DNA of 64,000 nt from Burkholderia diffusa (GTDB lineage: Bacteria; Pseudomonadota; Gammaproteobacteria; Burkholderiales; Burkholderiaceae). Position 1 is the first letter of the stretch; each line of letters begins with the position of its first letter. The stretch spans positions 1,736,001 to 1,800,000 of the forward strand of contig NZ_CP013363.1 in the NCBI RefSeq assembly GCF_001718315.1, in the 5' to 3' direction. Below the pieces are notes generated by a model, which did not search any database, was not told the origin of the DNA, and saw only the letters and a program-made list of their open reading frames with translations. The translations under genes and the position numbers were made by a program. This document shows, piece by piece, positions 1 through 8,194 of this stretch.

Positions 1-64
1 CGCCCATTCGGAAGCGCTCGAGGCCATGCGCCGCTGGCTGTTCGCGCAATACGCGGACGCGTGA
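1..64 (+). CDS. 3' end of an unidentified gene (partial)
   Basis: Only the last 20 codons are visible, ending in TGA at 62-64 and read in the frame starting at position 2. The fragment ends in an amphipathic stretch (EALEAMRRWLFAQYADA). Such a tail is compatible with the final helix of a LysR-type regulator, but the piece is too short to assign a family. Confidence 0.5.
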   Translation, partial: AHSEALEAMRRWLFAQYADA

Positions 65-208
65 CGCGCTGATGCCCCGACCGATCAACAACCCCACTCG
101 CGTCAGTGCCTTCGCGCATATCGCATTTTTCCGATATATGATTCGCCCATCGACGATACCCGTTTGCACCGGTTTTCCAGCAGAACGCCCCGAACGCCAT
201 ACCCTTCC

Positions 209-517
209 ATGCCGACCGAACTCGACATCGACGCGATCCTGAAAGCGCTTTCGAACCCCGTGCGCCGGGAAATCCTCGTCTGGCTGAAAACGCCGGGCGC
301 GCATTTCCCGGAGCAGACGCTGCCGTACGACCACGGCGTCTGTGCCGGACAGATCGACGCGCGCTGCGGGCTGTCGCAGTCGACCGTCTCCGCGCATCTG
401 GCGACGCTGCAGCGCGCCGGGCTCGTGACGTCGACGCGGATCGGCCAGTGGGCGTTCTTCAAGCGCAACGAGGCCGTCATCGACGCATTTCTCGACGCTC
501 TGCGCCGCGAACTCTGA
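209..517 (+). CDS. ArsR-family winged-helix regulator
   Basis: A 102-residue DNA-binding protein of the ArsR/SmtB type. The start MPTELDIDAILKAL at 209 puts the conserved helix (ALSNPVRREILVWL) near the N-terminus, as in the family; an earlier in-frame ATG at 164 adds only low-complexity residues. The recognition helix region reads CGLSQSTVSAHLATL. Two cysteines, one in GVCAGQ and one in DARCGLS just before the recognition helix, could sense a metal or an electrophile, but no full ArsR metal motif (CxC) is present. It lies 71 bp upstream of an ene-reductase gene in the same direction, so it probably controls that gene. The ligand is unknown. Confidence 0.85.
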   Translation: MPTELDIDAILKALSNPVRREILVWLKTPGAHFPEQTLPYDHGVCAGQIDARCGLSQSTVSAHLATLQRAGLVTSTRIGQWAFFKRNEAVIDAFLDALRREL

Positions 518-588
518 CCCAGGCCATGCGGGCCGCACGCCGCGCACGACGCGGCGGTCATCCCGCCTTTCTGAAGAGGTTATCTGCC

Positions 589-1650
589 ATGCCCACCCTG
601 TTCGATCCCGTTACCCTCGGCGACCTGACCCTGCCGAACCGCGTCGTGATGGCGCCGCTCACCCGTGCCCGCGCCGGCAGCGCGCGCGTGCCCAACGACC
701 TGATGGCCCGCTATTACGCCGAGCGCGCGTCGGCCGGCCTGATCATCAGCGAAGCGACCTCGGTCACGCCGCAAGGCGTCGGATACGCGGACACGCCGGG
801 CATCTGGTCCGACGAGCAGGTGGAAGGCTGGAAGCGCGTGACGCAGGCCGTGCACGCGGCCGGCGGCCGCATCGTGCTGCAGCTCTGGCACGTCGGCCGG
901 ATTTCCGACCCGATGTTCCTGAACGGCGACCTGCCGGTCGCGCCGAGCGCGATCGCCGCCGGCGGCCATGTGAGCCTCGTGCGGCCGCCGCGCCCGTTCG
1001 TGACCCCGCGCGCGCTCGAACTTGATGAAATTCCGGGCATCGTCGCCGCGTACCGCAACGGTGCCGAGAATGCGAAGAAGGCCGGGTTCGACGGCGTCGA
1101 GATCCACGGCGCGAACGGCTACCTGCTCGACCAGTTCCTGCAGGACAGCACCAACCACCGCACGGACGCATACGGCGGCCCGATCGAGAACCGCGCGCGC
1201 CTGCTGCTCGAGGTGGTCGACGCGGCGATCGACGTGTGGGGCGCGGGCCGGGTCGGCGTGCATCTCGCGCCGCGCGGCGACGCGCATACGATGGGCGATT
1301 CCGATCCGGCCGCGACGTTCGGTTACGTCGCGCGCGAACTCGGCCGCCGCAAGATCGCGTTCATCTTCACGCGCGAATCGTATTCGGGCGACCAGTTGAG
1401 CCCGCGTCTGAAGGAAGCGTTCGGCGGCCCGCTGATCGCGAACGAGCAGTTCACGCTCGACTCGGCGCAGGAAACGCTCGCGAGCGGCCAAGCCGACGCG
1501 ATCGCGTGGGGCAAGCTGTTCATCGCGAACCCGGACCTGCCGCGTCGCCTCGAGCTCGGCGCGCCGCTGAACAAGCCGGTGCCGGAGACGTTCTACGCCG
1601 AAGGCGAAACGGGTTACACCGACTACCCGGCGCTCAGCGACGCGGCCTGA
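589..1650 (+). CDS. Old Yellow Enzyme-type alkene reductase (NemA-like)
   Basis: A 353-residue FMN-dependent ene-reductase that would reduce activated C=C bonds of electrophiles with NAD(P)H, in the cytoplasm. Visible family signatures are [15 protein letters not shown] near the start (Thr25 matches the FMN-tuning Thr), [22 protein letters not shown] with the His/Asn substrate-anchoring pair and the proton-donor Tyr, and a C-terminal ETGYTDYP. The start at 589 has GAAGAGG 9 nt upstream; the upstream extension in this frame is not family-like. The stretch that is normally G(I/V)R(L/I)SP reads GVHLAPRG, so the usual FMN-contacting Arg is replaced by His. It follows the ArsR gene and is probably induced by electrophilic stress. 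Confidence 0.93.
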   Translation: MPTLFDPVTLGDLTLPNRVVMAPLTRARAGSARVPNDLMARYYAERASAGLIISEATSVTPQGVGYADTPGIWSDEQVEGWKRVTQAVHAAGGRIVLQLWHVGRISDPMFLNGDLPVAPSAIAAGGHVSLVRPPRPFVTPRALELDEIPGIVAAYRNGAENAKKAGFDGVEIHGANGYLLDQFLQDSTNHRTDAYGGPIENRARLLLEVVDAAIDVWGAGRVGVHLAPRGDAHTMGDSDPAATFGYVARELGRRKIAFIFTRESYSGDQLSPRLKEAFGGPLIANEQFTLDSAQETLASGQADAIAWGKLFIANPDLPRRLELGAPLNKPVPETFYAEGETGYTDYPALSDAA

Positions 1651-1663
1651 CGGCCGGCGACAC

Positions 1664-1691
1664 GTTCATGCGCGCACGTCCGCGCGCATGA
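1664..1691. terminator. 11-bp inverted repeat between convergent genes
   Basis: GTTCATGCGCG (1664-1674) and CGCGCATGAAC (1681-1691) are perfect inverted arms with a 6-nt loop. The repeat sits 14 bp past the ene-reductase stop and includes the last codons of the convergent GNAT gene. There is no T-run, so function as a bidirectional terminator is only a guess. Confidence 0.35.
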
Positions 1692-2193
1692 ACACGCGCT
1701 GCGTCTCGTCGAGCCCGCGTGCAACGTGATGCGCGCGAATGGCGCGCAGCGTGTCGTCGAGCGACGCGTCATCGATGATGTCGAAGCCGAGGCGCACGTA
1801 GTACGGCGCATTCCAAGGCGCGGCGCGGAACGTCGACAGCACGACTTCGGCGATGCCGTCTTGCGCGGCGCGCGTCATGACCCGTTCGATCAGGCGCGCG
1901 CCGATCCGCTGCCCGGCGTGCGACGGCGCGACATCCACCTCCTCCAGATAAAGCCGCCGCGCATCGAGCAGCCGGTAGAACGCAAAGCCCACGCACGCCC
2001 CCGCTTCGTCCGTCGCGACATACGCACGACCGTCGTCAATGCGCATCCGCACGTCGGCCGCGTCGGTCGGCTCGCCTTCTGCGATGTCGGGCATGCCGAT
2101 GTCGCGAAAGCGCTGGGCGGCGGCCACTTCCACGACGGCCATCGCGGCCGCGTCTTCCCGCGTGGCGGGACGAATCCGGATCGATATTGTCAT
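1666..2193 (-). CDS. GNAT-family N-acetyltransferase
   Basis: A 175-residue acetyl-CoA-dependent N-acetyltransferase. The N-terminus IRIRPATREDAAAMAVV is a typical GNAT first strand and helix; the middle LYLEEVDVAPSHAGQRIGARLIERV contains the acetyl-CoA-binding Q/R-x-x-G/A loop (QRIGAR); the end has the PYYVRLGFDII strand. The ATG at 2193 was chosen over an adjacent GTG at 2196. It is convergent with the ene-reductase gene and divergent from the LysE-family exporter. Substrate not predictable. Confidence 0.88.
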   Translation of the reverse strand: MTISIRIRPATREDAAAMAVVEVAAAQRFRDIGMPDIAEGEPTDAADVRMRIDDGRAYVATDEAGACVGFAFYRLLDARRLYLEEVDVAPSHAGQRIGARLIERVMTRAAQDGIAEVVLSTFRAAPWNAPYYVRLGFDIIDDASLDDTLRAIRAHHVARGLDETQRVFMRADVRA

Positions 2194-2276
2194 CACGACG
2201 AGGTAGGCAGGCAGGAACGGCCGTCACTATAATCGAAAGCTCATACGTTTCGAACGCCCTGCCCACGAGGTTCGTC

Positions 2277-2888
2277 ATGACGCTGTCCGCGCTCGCCGTG
2301 TTCGCCATCGCCCTGCTCGTCACCGCCGGCACGCCCGGCCCAAGCGTCGCCGCGCTCGTCGCGCGCGTGTTGACGAACGGCGTGCGAGACGTGCTGCCGT
2401 TCCTCGCCGCGATGTGGATCGGCGAGGCGCTGTGGCTCACGCTGGCCGTCACGGGGCTTTCCGCGTTCGCGCGCACGTTCGAGACCGGCCTGCTCGTGCT
2501 CAAGCTGCTCGGCGTCGCATACCTGCTGTTCCTCGCGTGGAAGATGTGGACCGCGCCGACCGACACGCCGGCGGGCGACCTGCCGCGCGGCCAGTCGCCG
2601 TCGCGCATGTTCGTCGCGGGCACGCTGGTCACGCTCGGCAATCCGAAGATCGGTCTCTTCTATCTTGCGCTGCTGCCGACCATCATCGACGTGACGCGCG
2701 TCAGCATCATTGGTTGGGCCGAACTCGTCGCCACGATGCTCGCCGTGCTGATCACCGCGGATTGCGCGTGGGCGTTCGTCGCGACGCGCGTGCGCAAATT
2801 CATCATCACGCGGCGTGCGATCAAGATCGCAAACCGCACCAGCGCCGCCGCAATGGCGGGTGCCGCCGTTTCCATCGCCACGCGGTAA
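2277..2888 (+). CDS. LysE/RhtB-family amino-acid exporter
   Basis: A 203-residue inner-membrane exporter. The N-terminal helix carries the family motif GTPGPSVAALVARVL, followed by about five more hydrophobic segments (for example LLVLKLLGVAYLLFLAW and LGNPKIGLFYLALLP). The ATG at 2277 has CGAGG 6 nt upstream. Family members export homoserine, threonine, lysine or related compounds; the substrate here is unknown. A TATAAT at 2228-2233 lies upstream, but no good -35 box is at the right distance. Confidence 0.9.
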   Translation: MTLSALAVFAIALLVTAGTPGPSVAALVARVLTNGVRDVLPFLAAMWIGEALWLTLAVTGLSAFARTFETGLLVLKLLGVAYLLFLAWKMWTAPTDTPAGDLPRGQSPSRMFVAGTLVTLGNPKIGLFYLALLPTIIDVTRVSIIGWAELVATMLAVLITADCAWAFVATRVRKFIITRRAIKIANRTSAAAMAGAAVSIATR

Positions 2889-3394
2889 TCCACCACGGCG
2901 AAGCAACCGAAGTGCAAGGTCTACAGCCGCCTCCGTTTTTTCTGACGCGAAGCAGGCTGCGGGGCAGCAGCGCCGAATGACTCGATGGTTGTCATCAGCC
3001 AAGAGCAGCGGAAGCATTTGCAGCGTTGGTTTGCGGTCGTCGACACGAAGAATCATCTTCATGATCCACATCAATAGTTAGGAACGCAAATATTCCCCCG
3101 GGCTCGCAAACCGATTCTGGTTTGCCTCCTGGTTTTCGTGCGCACCAGTGTTGCGACACAGACGATAGCCGATGAGAAGATGATCCGTGCCACGTATCTT
3201 CCGACGGACGGAAAGTCCAAAAAGCAAAGAATCGAGCGAGGTCGCGAATCACATACGCTCGGTGATCTCGCTGAATGACGAGTTGGAAGTAGACCGCGAG
3301 GAGGTGACGAGACCGGTGCGTCGCCGCGACGCATAGCGCCTGGCGATGGGGCTGTGGAGGGTCGGGCGGCCCTCCAAGCGAACAAGTGTTGCCT
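2889..3394. other. Gene-free stretch at the edge of an AT-richer island
   Basis: No convincing gene on either strand. Base composition falls from the surrounding GC-rich background and stays lower to about 8.9 kb. Short frames here lack family-like sequence or a Shine-Dalgarno site. Confidence 0.5.
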
Positions 3395-3619
3395 TTAACC
3401 GCGCGCGTCAACCCAGTTACGTGCCCAGCGTGCCGAGTGCTGCAACGCCTGCTTCTCACTCGAGAAATAATCGAGCGAATAGAATTGGTAGCGGTCTTCA
3501 CCGCACGCGCTGCCAGTGCGTTCGAGCAGCAAGTTGGATGAAAAACTACCGTCCGGCAAGCGATGTGCCGAGGGTTGGACGGCATAGCCGTTGTACTGTT
3601 GAATTCGTTTGTGTTGCAT
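3395..3619 (-). CDS. Small uncharacterised protein, class B island paralogue
   Basis: A 74-residue protein of unknown function starting MQHKRIQQYNGYAV. It shows a short beta-rich first half with a Pro then DGSF, and a C-terminal helix HSARWARNWVDAR. The product of the gene at 8195 shares the same plan: aromatic-x-(I/V)-x-P near the N-terminus, DG(S/Q)(F/Y) about seven residues later, and a closing helix with (R/K)WAxxW(V/L). They are probably paralogues. No strong Shine-Dalgarno is seen before 3619, so the start is uncertain; an in-frame ATG at 3682 is an alternative. It stands 270 bp downstream of csp1. Confidence 0.6.
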   Translation of the reverse strand: MQHKRIQQYNGYAVQPSAHRLPDGSFSSNLLLERTGSACGEDRYQFYSLDYFSSEKQALQHSARWARNWVDARG

Positions 3620-3852
3620 TGTAATTTTAATGATTGTCGAGTGCGCGCGTGCCCGATGAAATGTGCACCGGTTCAGAGCCATTGCGAGCTGAATCCGAAG
3701 CAGTCGGGGAGCGCAAAAGAGACGCTGCTGCCAGAGCGGAGTGTGACGTGCAGCGAGGTATGTGGCGCGTGGAAAGCTGCGGAATAAGCTGAAGCAGCTG
3801 AAAGCGATTGCGCCAACTTTAGGAGTCGATGCTCCGTGAGGGTGTCGCTGCG

Positions 3853-3880
3853 GCCCGGCGTCCGTCGTGGGAGGCCGGGC
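3853..3880 (-). terminator. Hairpin after csp1
   Basis: GCCCGGC (3853-3859) and GCCGGGC (3874-3880) form a 7-bp stem just beyond the csp1 stop. No U-tract follows on the minus strand, so it is at best a weak terminator or 3'-end stabiliser. Confidence 0.35.
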
Positions 3881-3889
3881 GCTTCAAAC

Positions 3890-4093
3890 TTACAGCGGCT
3901 TGATATTGGCCGCTTGCAACCCCTTCGGGCCTTGCTTCGTTTCGAAGCTCACTTTTTGATTTTCAGCGAGCGTCTTGAAGCCGTCGGCACGAATTTCGGA
4001 GAAGTGTGCGAAAAGATCGTCGCCGCCGTTGTCCGGAGCGATGAAGCCAAAGCCTTTGCTGTCGTTGAACCACTTAACGATACCGGTATCCAT
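3890..4093 (-). CDS. Cold-shock domain protein (CspA family), copy 1
   Basis: A 67-residue single cold-shock domain that binds single-stranded RNA and DNA. Both nucleic-acid-binding motifs are visible: RNP1 as KGFGFI (residues about 12-17) and RNP2 as LFAHF. The start [17 protein letters not shown] at 4093 gives the usual family length, with AAGGA upstream. It is very similar to copy 2 at 5743 and shares with it a long leader. The RNA chaperone role is known for the family; cold or stress induction here is inferred from the leader. Confidence 0.95.
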   Translation of the reverse strand: MDTGIVKWFNDSKGFGFIAPDNGGDDLFAHFSEIRADGFKTLAENQKVSFETKQGPKGLQAANIKPL

Positions 4094-4265
4094 GATGAAT
4101 CCTTGAGTTAGATATAAGAAAATTTGCTCGGGTGAAGAGCACATGAAGCGTCAAGGAGGGAAAGGACAACGAATACCGCTGAGGAGGAGCGAGAAATTGA
4201 TGAGCAGCAATCGGACTTCTTGGAACTTCGAAACGAACACTAACTGCCGATGACGGCAGAGTCAA
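4094..4265 (-). promoter_or_regulatory. csp1 promoter and ~140-nt conserved 5' leader
   Basis: On the minus strand, TTGACT (4265-4260), a 17-nt spacer and TAGTGT (4242-4237) form a candidate sigma-70 promoter. The spacer holds the inverted repeat CTGCCG-TCAT-CGGCAG. Two leader blocks match csp2: block A (4230-4207, beginning CGAAGTTCCAAGAAG) and block B (4179-4151, 27 of 29 bases identical). Block B is 57 nt from the start codon, exactly as in csp2. It contains CCCTCCTT, complementary to the AAGGA Shine-Dalgarno sequence, so the leader could hide the ribosome site. Boxes and pairing are inferred by eye. Confidence 0.6.
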
Positions 4266-4530
4266 TAACTATCTTGTAACTGTGTCGCTAGCCAGCACGC
4301 ATCGAGGACGAGGCGATATGGCACTACGCATCGCCAACGCGTCGTCGAGAGGACAACCGCTCCGACCCCACGTCTCGATCGCTACCGACCGTTCACTATC
4401 ATCCGGAGCATCCCTCCTCAGTGCGGTCCGCCCCTCTTCACCGTGACGCGCTTCTTTCCGAAAAACCGATGGTAAATCAGGCGCGCAACGGCGCGGTTCA
4501 CTCAATTGCCTTGGCACCCTGGCAGGGTTT
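4266..4530. other. Spacer between csp1 promoter and the next small gene
   Basis: No supported gene or RNA. The stretch separates the csp1 promoter from the 3' end of the minus-strand class A gene. Confidence 0.4.
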
Positions 4531-4818
4531 TCAAAAATCGACGACCGAAGCTCCGGTTACCTTTCCGTCGATGATGTCCTTTCCCTGCTGCCGGGCGGCA
4601 CGCCTCGCGACTCCAAAATCGGAGAATGTGTCGGCTTGGTTCAGCCGGAAAACGCGGCTTGCGGACGAGCCTGTGATCGAGGCCGGGCGGCATATTCGCA
4701 CCGCAATGTCGTACCCTTCCACGTAACGAGAATGCCTGTCAAAGCGCTTGAATGTACGGGGGAAGACGAGAGGGTGAAGTTCGTACCCCTTGTAGAGAAG
4801 AAACGGATATGTCGGCAT
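4531..4818 (-). CDS. Small uncharacterised protein, class A island paralogue
   Basis: A 95-residue protein of unknown function. It begins MPTYPFLLYKGYELHPLVFP, with a middle YVEGYDIAVRICRP and an end RVFRLNQ...ARRAARQQGKDIID. The same three blocks occur in the 94-residue product at 6627 (YRGFEIHPLIYP, YDAGFDAAVKIF, TFRLRAN...ARRASLRYAENLID), so the two are clear paralogues. The pattern suggests four or five short strands and a final amphipathic helix, a small cytoplasmic fold. The ATG at 4818 has GGAG 8 nt upstream. No function is known to me; the setting near csp and rpsU suggests a stress or translation link. Confidence 0.75.
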   Translation of the reverse strand: MPTYPFLLYKGYELHPLVFPRTFKRFDRHSRYVEGYDIAVRICRPASITGSSASRVFRLNQADTFSDFGVARRAARQQGKDIIDGKVTGASVVDF

Positions 4819-5574
4819 GGCGGTCACTCCACAGGGGGGAAGCTCACTATACATGGGAACAGGTAACGTAGGGCGGGTGGATTTTCTGAATTGGATTGAC
4901 GGAAGATGCCCTCGCGCGTATCGCGATCGCCCAGTCTGCAAGCGGGGGCCATCACAGATGACGCCAGCCATCAGCCAGCGCTGCCCCATACGCATGGAGT
5001 CAGATCGGCGATCGTCGGCGCCTGCAAGCAGCAGCAATCGAGGTTATCGAGCTGACATGCCGCTCCGTCGACCTCGATGTGCCACGTACATCCAGATCGC
5101 CTAAGACTTTCCGCGCCCTGTCATCGCCGAGCAGCCCGCGCACTATATCGCCCCATTTCCGCAACGGGTCGTCGCGGGTCAGGCTCGCTCATTTTCGTCC
5201 GAGTGTCGCGCCATATTTGTTAGCAGTCTTTCAGAAATAGCCTGTCACGCACGCAGAAATCGGAGACGGGCGCTTCGATGATGCTTCGCGACATACCTCT
5301 CCTCCGCCTTGCGACGATGACGACCCAAAGCCTACCGTTGAAGAAACGAAATCGGCTCGCGCGTATGCACTGGCATCGATCGACGAAGCCATGGACGCTG
5401 TTTCGGCCAGCAAACAACGACTAGCGCGATAGCAGACGAGAAAACAAAGCACTCCATACGATCATGTTTTACCCTCCTCCAAGAGCACGCTCCTTGACTA
5501 AACTGGAATGGCGCAAGCAGACACGGAACCCGGCATGAACGGACACGAAGCATGTTCGACTCGACCGAAAACGC
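4819..5574. other. Gene-free island spacer
   Basis: About 750 bp with no convincing coding sequence. Frames here have no recognisable domain and no Shine-Dalgarno support. A TATAGT on the minus strand (4851-4846) could be the -10 box of the class A gene at 4818, but no matching -35 was found. Confidence 0.4.
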
Positions 5575-5742
5575 TTGACACCATCCTTGACGGCGCGTAC
5601 TGTCGGCCACGAAGTACTCAAGAAGCGCGACTGCCACCCATCCTCGACCGCAGCCTGCGGTATTCGTTGCTCTTTCCCTCCTTGATTATTTTTTCGCGTC
5701 GATTCGCGACGCGTACGCTCGTCCATTTTCAGGAGATCTAAC
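5575..5742 (+). promoter_or_regulatory. csp2 promoter and ~130-nt conserved 5' leader
   Basis: TTGACA (5575-5580), 17-nt spacer, TACTGT (5598-5603). Leader block A (5610-5634, CGAAGTACTCAAGAAG...) starts 7 nt after the -10 box, near the expected transcription start; block B spans 5657-5685. Both blocks recur in the csp1 leader at nearly the same spacing. Block B carries CCCTCCTT, able to pair with the AGGAG ribosome site at 5731-5735. Long structured leaders are known for E. coli cspA; here the equivalent is inferred. Confidence 0.6.
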
Positions 5743-5946
5743 ATGGATACCGGTACCGTTAAGTGGTTCAACGATGGCAAGGGCTTCGGCTTCATCACAC
5801 CCGACAGCGGTGGAGACGATTTGTTCGCTCACTTCTCCGAGATTCGCGGCGACGGTTTCAAGACGCTAGCCGAAGGACAGAAAGTCAGCTACGAAACCAA
5901 GAGCGGGCCCAAAGGCCTGCAGGCGTCGAACATTACCCCGCTGTAA
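5743..5946 (+). CDS. Cold-shock domain protein (CspA family), copy 2
   Basis: A 67-residue cold-shock domain, [20 protein letters not shown] at the start. RNP1 KGFGFI and RNP2 LFAHF are intact. It differs from copy 1 at only about a dozen positions. AGGAG lies 7 nt before the ATG. The gene is followed by a strong intrinsic terminator, so it is probably a single-gene transcript. Role: single-stranded nucleic-acid binding and RNA chaperoning in the cytoplasm (family knowledge). Confidence 0.96.
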   Translation: MDTGTVKWFNDGKGFGFITPDSGGDDLFAHFSEIRGDGFKTLAEGQKVSYETKSGPKGLQASNITPL

Positions 5947-5972
5947 CGGTTTCAGGCGCCGACGCCACTGAC

Positions 5973-6006
5973 GGAGCGGCGCGATACTGCCGCTCCTTTG
6001 TCTTTG
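5973..6006 (+). terminator. Intrinsic terminator of csp2
   Basis: GGAGCGGC (5973-5980) and GCCGCTCC (5989-5996) form a perfect 8-bp stem with an 8-nt loop, followed by TTTGTCTTT. It lies 26 bp after the csp2 stop. Confidence 0.85.
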
Positions 6007-6121
6007 TATCAGGCACTGCCCGTGCACAAGGCCCCTCGTAGTGAGTATGTTCAACCAACCATGCGCGGTTCGATGAATCATGCTCAGTGGGTCGCGCACG
6101 CGACGCAACAGGAGAACTTCC

Positions 6122-6277
6122 ATGACCGGAAATCGGTCTAGTGGCAAGAAGGTGCCTCCACGCGCCAAACAGCTGATGATGTTGCCCAGGCTCGGAACGG
6201 CGTTGAAATGGGTGCCGCCCAAACAGCCGTCGAACGCGAAAGTCCATCAAAAGAAGCGCACGACGTCTGTGCGATAG
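6122..6277 (+). CDS. Tiny basic protein of unknown function
   Basis: A 51-residue, lysine- and arginine-rich protein (MTGNRSSGKKVPPRAKQLMM at the start, ending KVHQKKRTTSVR). GGAG 7 nt before the ATG is a good ribosome site and is the main evidence. The strong positive charge suggests nucleic-acid or ribosome binding, which would fit the neighbouring csp2 and rpsU genes, but there is no recognisable domain. Confidence 0.5.
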   Translation: MTGNRSSGKKVPPRAKQLMMLPRLGTALKWVPPKQPSNAKVHQKKRTTSVR

Positions 6278-6626
6278 CAATCGAGATCACTGCCGCACAA
6301 GCAGCGGCGGGCTTCGTGCAATGCGGCTTCAACGTGGCGCGAAGCCGGCTTCTCAGTCTGACTTCATGTGCGATGGCATAACGCTCGCGCGTCCTTGGAG
6401 GCAGCACAGAATATGTTGGACGCCCAACAAACGATGCGCGTATGATGGACTCATCCGAGCGATCACAAGCATTCCGAGCGCTCCCCCACCGCCATCCGCA
6501 TGCGGCATCGCCGCGCCCTGCATTACCACGTTATCCTCTTCACCTCCCGGTTCGCCCGATGACGGACGAATACCGGCCGGACCAGTTCGGCCATGCCATT
6601 CGCCTGGTCGAACGTCAGGAGTTTTC
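6278..6626. other. Spacer with a weak promoter candidate for the class A gene at 6627
   Basis: No supported gene. TTGGAC (6416-6421) and TATGAT (6441-6446) are separated by 19 nt, a suboptimal promoter that would give a leader near 175 nt. A pyrimidine-rich CTCTTCACCTCCC around 6537-6549 resembles the anti-Shine-Dalgarno part of csp block B, but not closely. Confidence 0.3.
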
Positions 6627-6911
6627 ATGAGCATTCACTTCTACCGTGGATTCGAAATCCATCCACTGATTTACCCGCATGTGCCTGCATTGAATGGCGC
6701 CCCGCACAACTACGACGCCGGCTTCGACGCGGCAGTCAAGATTTTTCTTCGAGACGCCACGGATACGCTAACGCAAAGCCAGACTTTCAGGCTTCGTGCC
6801 AACGCGCCCTTCAATACCGCCGGGGACGCACGCCGTGCATCGCTGCGCTATGCCGAGAACCTTATCGACGACAATCGTGAAACACACGAGTTCTTCCCAA
6901 ATGCGGCCTGA
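6627..6911 (+). CDS. Small uncharacterised protein, class A island paralogue
   Basis: A 94-residue protein starting MSIHFYRGFEIHPLIYP. It is homologous along its whole length to the product at 4531-4818 (shared HPL(I/V)(F/Y)P, (F/Y)D.AV(K/R)I, FRL and a C-terminal ARRA.....E.LID helix). The ATG at 6627 has AGGAG 5 nt upstream. No transmembrane segment or catalytic motif is visible. Function unknown; two copies around the csp genes suggest a shared stress role. Confidence 0.8.
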   Translation: MSIHFYRGFEIHPLIYPHVPALNGAPHNYDAGFDAAVKIFLRDATDTLTQSQTFRLRANAPFNTAGDARRASLRYAENLIDDNRETHEFFPNAA

Positions 6912-7203
6912 AGCGGCTCGCGATGTCGGTCCGACATACCGACATCGTGGGATGTCGAAACGCTAGTCGATGAATTGTGCGACTTGGTAAGACGGCACGA
7001 AATCGCGTGGACCGACGCGGCCTCGCTCACGGGGATGTCGGCTTCGACGCCGTGTCGTCGGCAAGAACCGCACATGGACGTAGCGGTTCATGCGTGCCGA
7101 TTGGCGCCCGATCTTCGGAGTTCAAAGCGGACGAGATAGCGAGTGCCGTCGTCACGACACGACTCGACCAATTTTTCATTGGAACATTTGTACACAGGAA
7201 TCC
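6912..7203. other. Intergenic region upstream of rpsU copy
   Basis: 292 bp without a supported gene. AT-rich TTTTTCATTGGAACATTTGT just before rpsU may be promoter or leader, but no clear -35/-10 pair could be set. Confidence 0.3.
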
Positions 7204-7416
7204 ATGACGACCGTTACCTTGAAAGTCAACGAACCCATCGACGTCGCGCTGCGACGATTCCGCCGCAGCATCGAGAAAATCGGCTTGATTCGCGAATTGC
7301 GCAGTCGGACCAGCTACGAGAAGCCCACGACGGAACGCAAGCGCAAGAAGGCCAGTGCCGTGTCCAGGCAGCGCCTGCTGGCGAAGCGCATGTTACCGCC
7401 CCGCAAAATGTACTAG
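7204..7416 (+). CDS. rpsU: 30S ribosomal protein S21 (accessory copy)
   Basis: A 70-residue bS21 protein: [19 protein letters not shown] at the start, the hallmark [15 protein letters not shown] helix, [12 protein letters not shown], and a basic tail ending MLPPRKMY. S21 sits at the mRNA exit site of the 30S subunit and favours initiation. AGGA precedes the ATG. It lacks the usual rpsU-dnaG-rpoD context and lies in the csp island, so it is probably an additional, condition-specific S21. The SD of the next small gene overlaps its stop codon. Confidence 0.92.
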   Translation: MTTVTLKVNEPIDVALRRFRRSIEKIGLIRELRSRTSYEKPTTERKRKKASAVSRQRLLAKRMLPPRKMY

Positions 7417-7425
7417 GAGAACATC

Positions 7426-7632
7426 GTGTTCAACTTGCCGGCCGACGTCCCTCCGTTTTTCCCGCTGACGAAATGCGAAGTGGATTTCGATCGAAAGAAG
7501 GACATGGTGACGCTACTGCCGAGCTTCTATGCGTTCGGATGTGAGTACACCAGCCGCGGCCTCCTGATCGGCCGCGACGACGCATTCAAATTGATCGCGG
7601 CAATAGAGAAGGCGCTCAGTACGCACGGATGA
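7426..7632 (+). CDS. Small protein co-transcribed with rpsU
   Basis: A 68-residue protein beginning (GTG) MFNLPADVPPFFPLTKCEVD and ending in a helix DAFKLIAAIEKALSTHG. AGGAG (7415-7419) overlaps the rpsU TAG, 7 nt before the GTG, which implies translational coupling. No domain recognised; two Cys (KCEVD, FGCEY) are present. The tight linkage suggests a role with the S21 variant. Confidence 0.7.
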   Translation: MFNLPADVPPFFPLTKCEVDFDRKKDMVTLLPSFYAFGCEYTSRGLLIGRDDAFKLIAAIEKALSTHG

Positions 7633-8194
7633 TACGGGTACGGGCGCATTCACGAATATCGAAACAAGAAGACCATCATGCGCTTTGCGACCAGGTACGT
7701 GGATTTGCTCTGTTTCCTTGTTGCAATGCAACTCGTCACCAAAAGGAAAACTCGTGAGTGGCTGTCGCCGTTTCAGCTTGTTGAATCGTTGCAGGCATGG
7801 CTTGTCGTCCATCGCGCGAAATGCGAGTGGCGTGATCGTGTCTGGATAGGTCACGCCTCTCTTCAGATCGCGAAGTCAGTCAGCTCCGTGGACAAAACCG
7901 CGTGCGCGGAACAGTTTCTCGGCATGGAAGATGGCTCGCCAATCCGCCCGCGAAGCGCGTTCGCGAATCGGCTGAGCCTGCGGTCGAAGTGTATCCACTA
8001 CCTTCGGGAACACGTCTGATCGTGACCGCACTTGCACGGGGCCAAACTTCCGGGCAACAGCAGCCAGCCAGCGAGATGCCGTCCTCATCGCCGGCTCGAT
8101 CGTCGCGCATAGGACAACAGCTCGTTATGCCGGGTTCTATTTCCGACTGTTCCGTCGACGCGTAGTTCGCCGCGACAACGCAATCTGGAGGCGT
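7633..8194. other. Island spacer, no supported gene
   Basis: About 560 bp. Reading frames of 110-140 codons on both strands overlap one another, lack family-like sequence and lack a ribosome site, so none is called. The last bases carry the SD of the next gene. Confidence 0.4.

Noticed and set aside
448-588. Longer N-terminus for the ene-reductase
   Set aside because: The extension overlaps the ArsR gene and is Arg-rich; the start at 589 has a good ribosome site and gives the normal family N-terminus.
2228-2233. TATAAT as a promoter for the LysE exporter
   Set aside because: No acceptable -35 box at 16-18 nt; an isolated hexamer is weak evidence.
7678-8019. 113-codon plus-strand frame in the csp island
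   Set aside because: No family-like sequence and only a weak ribosome site; it overlaps competing frames on the other strand.
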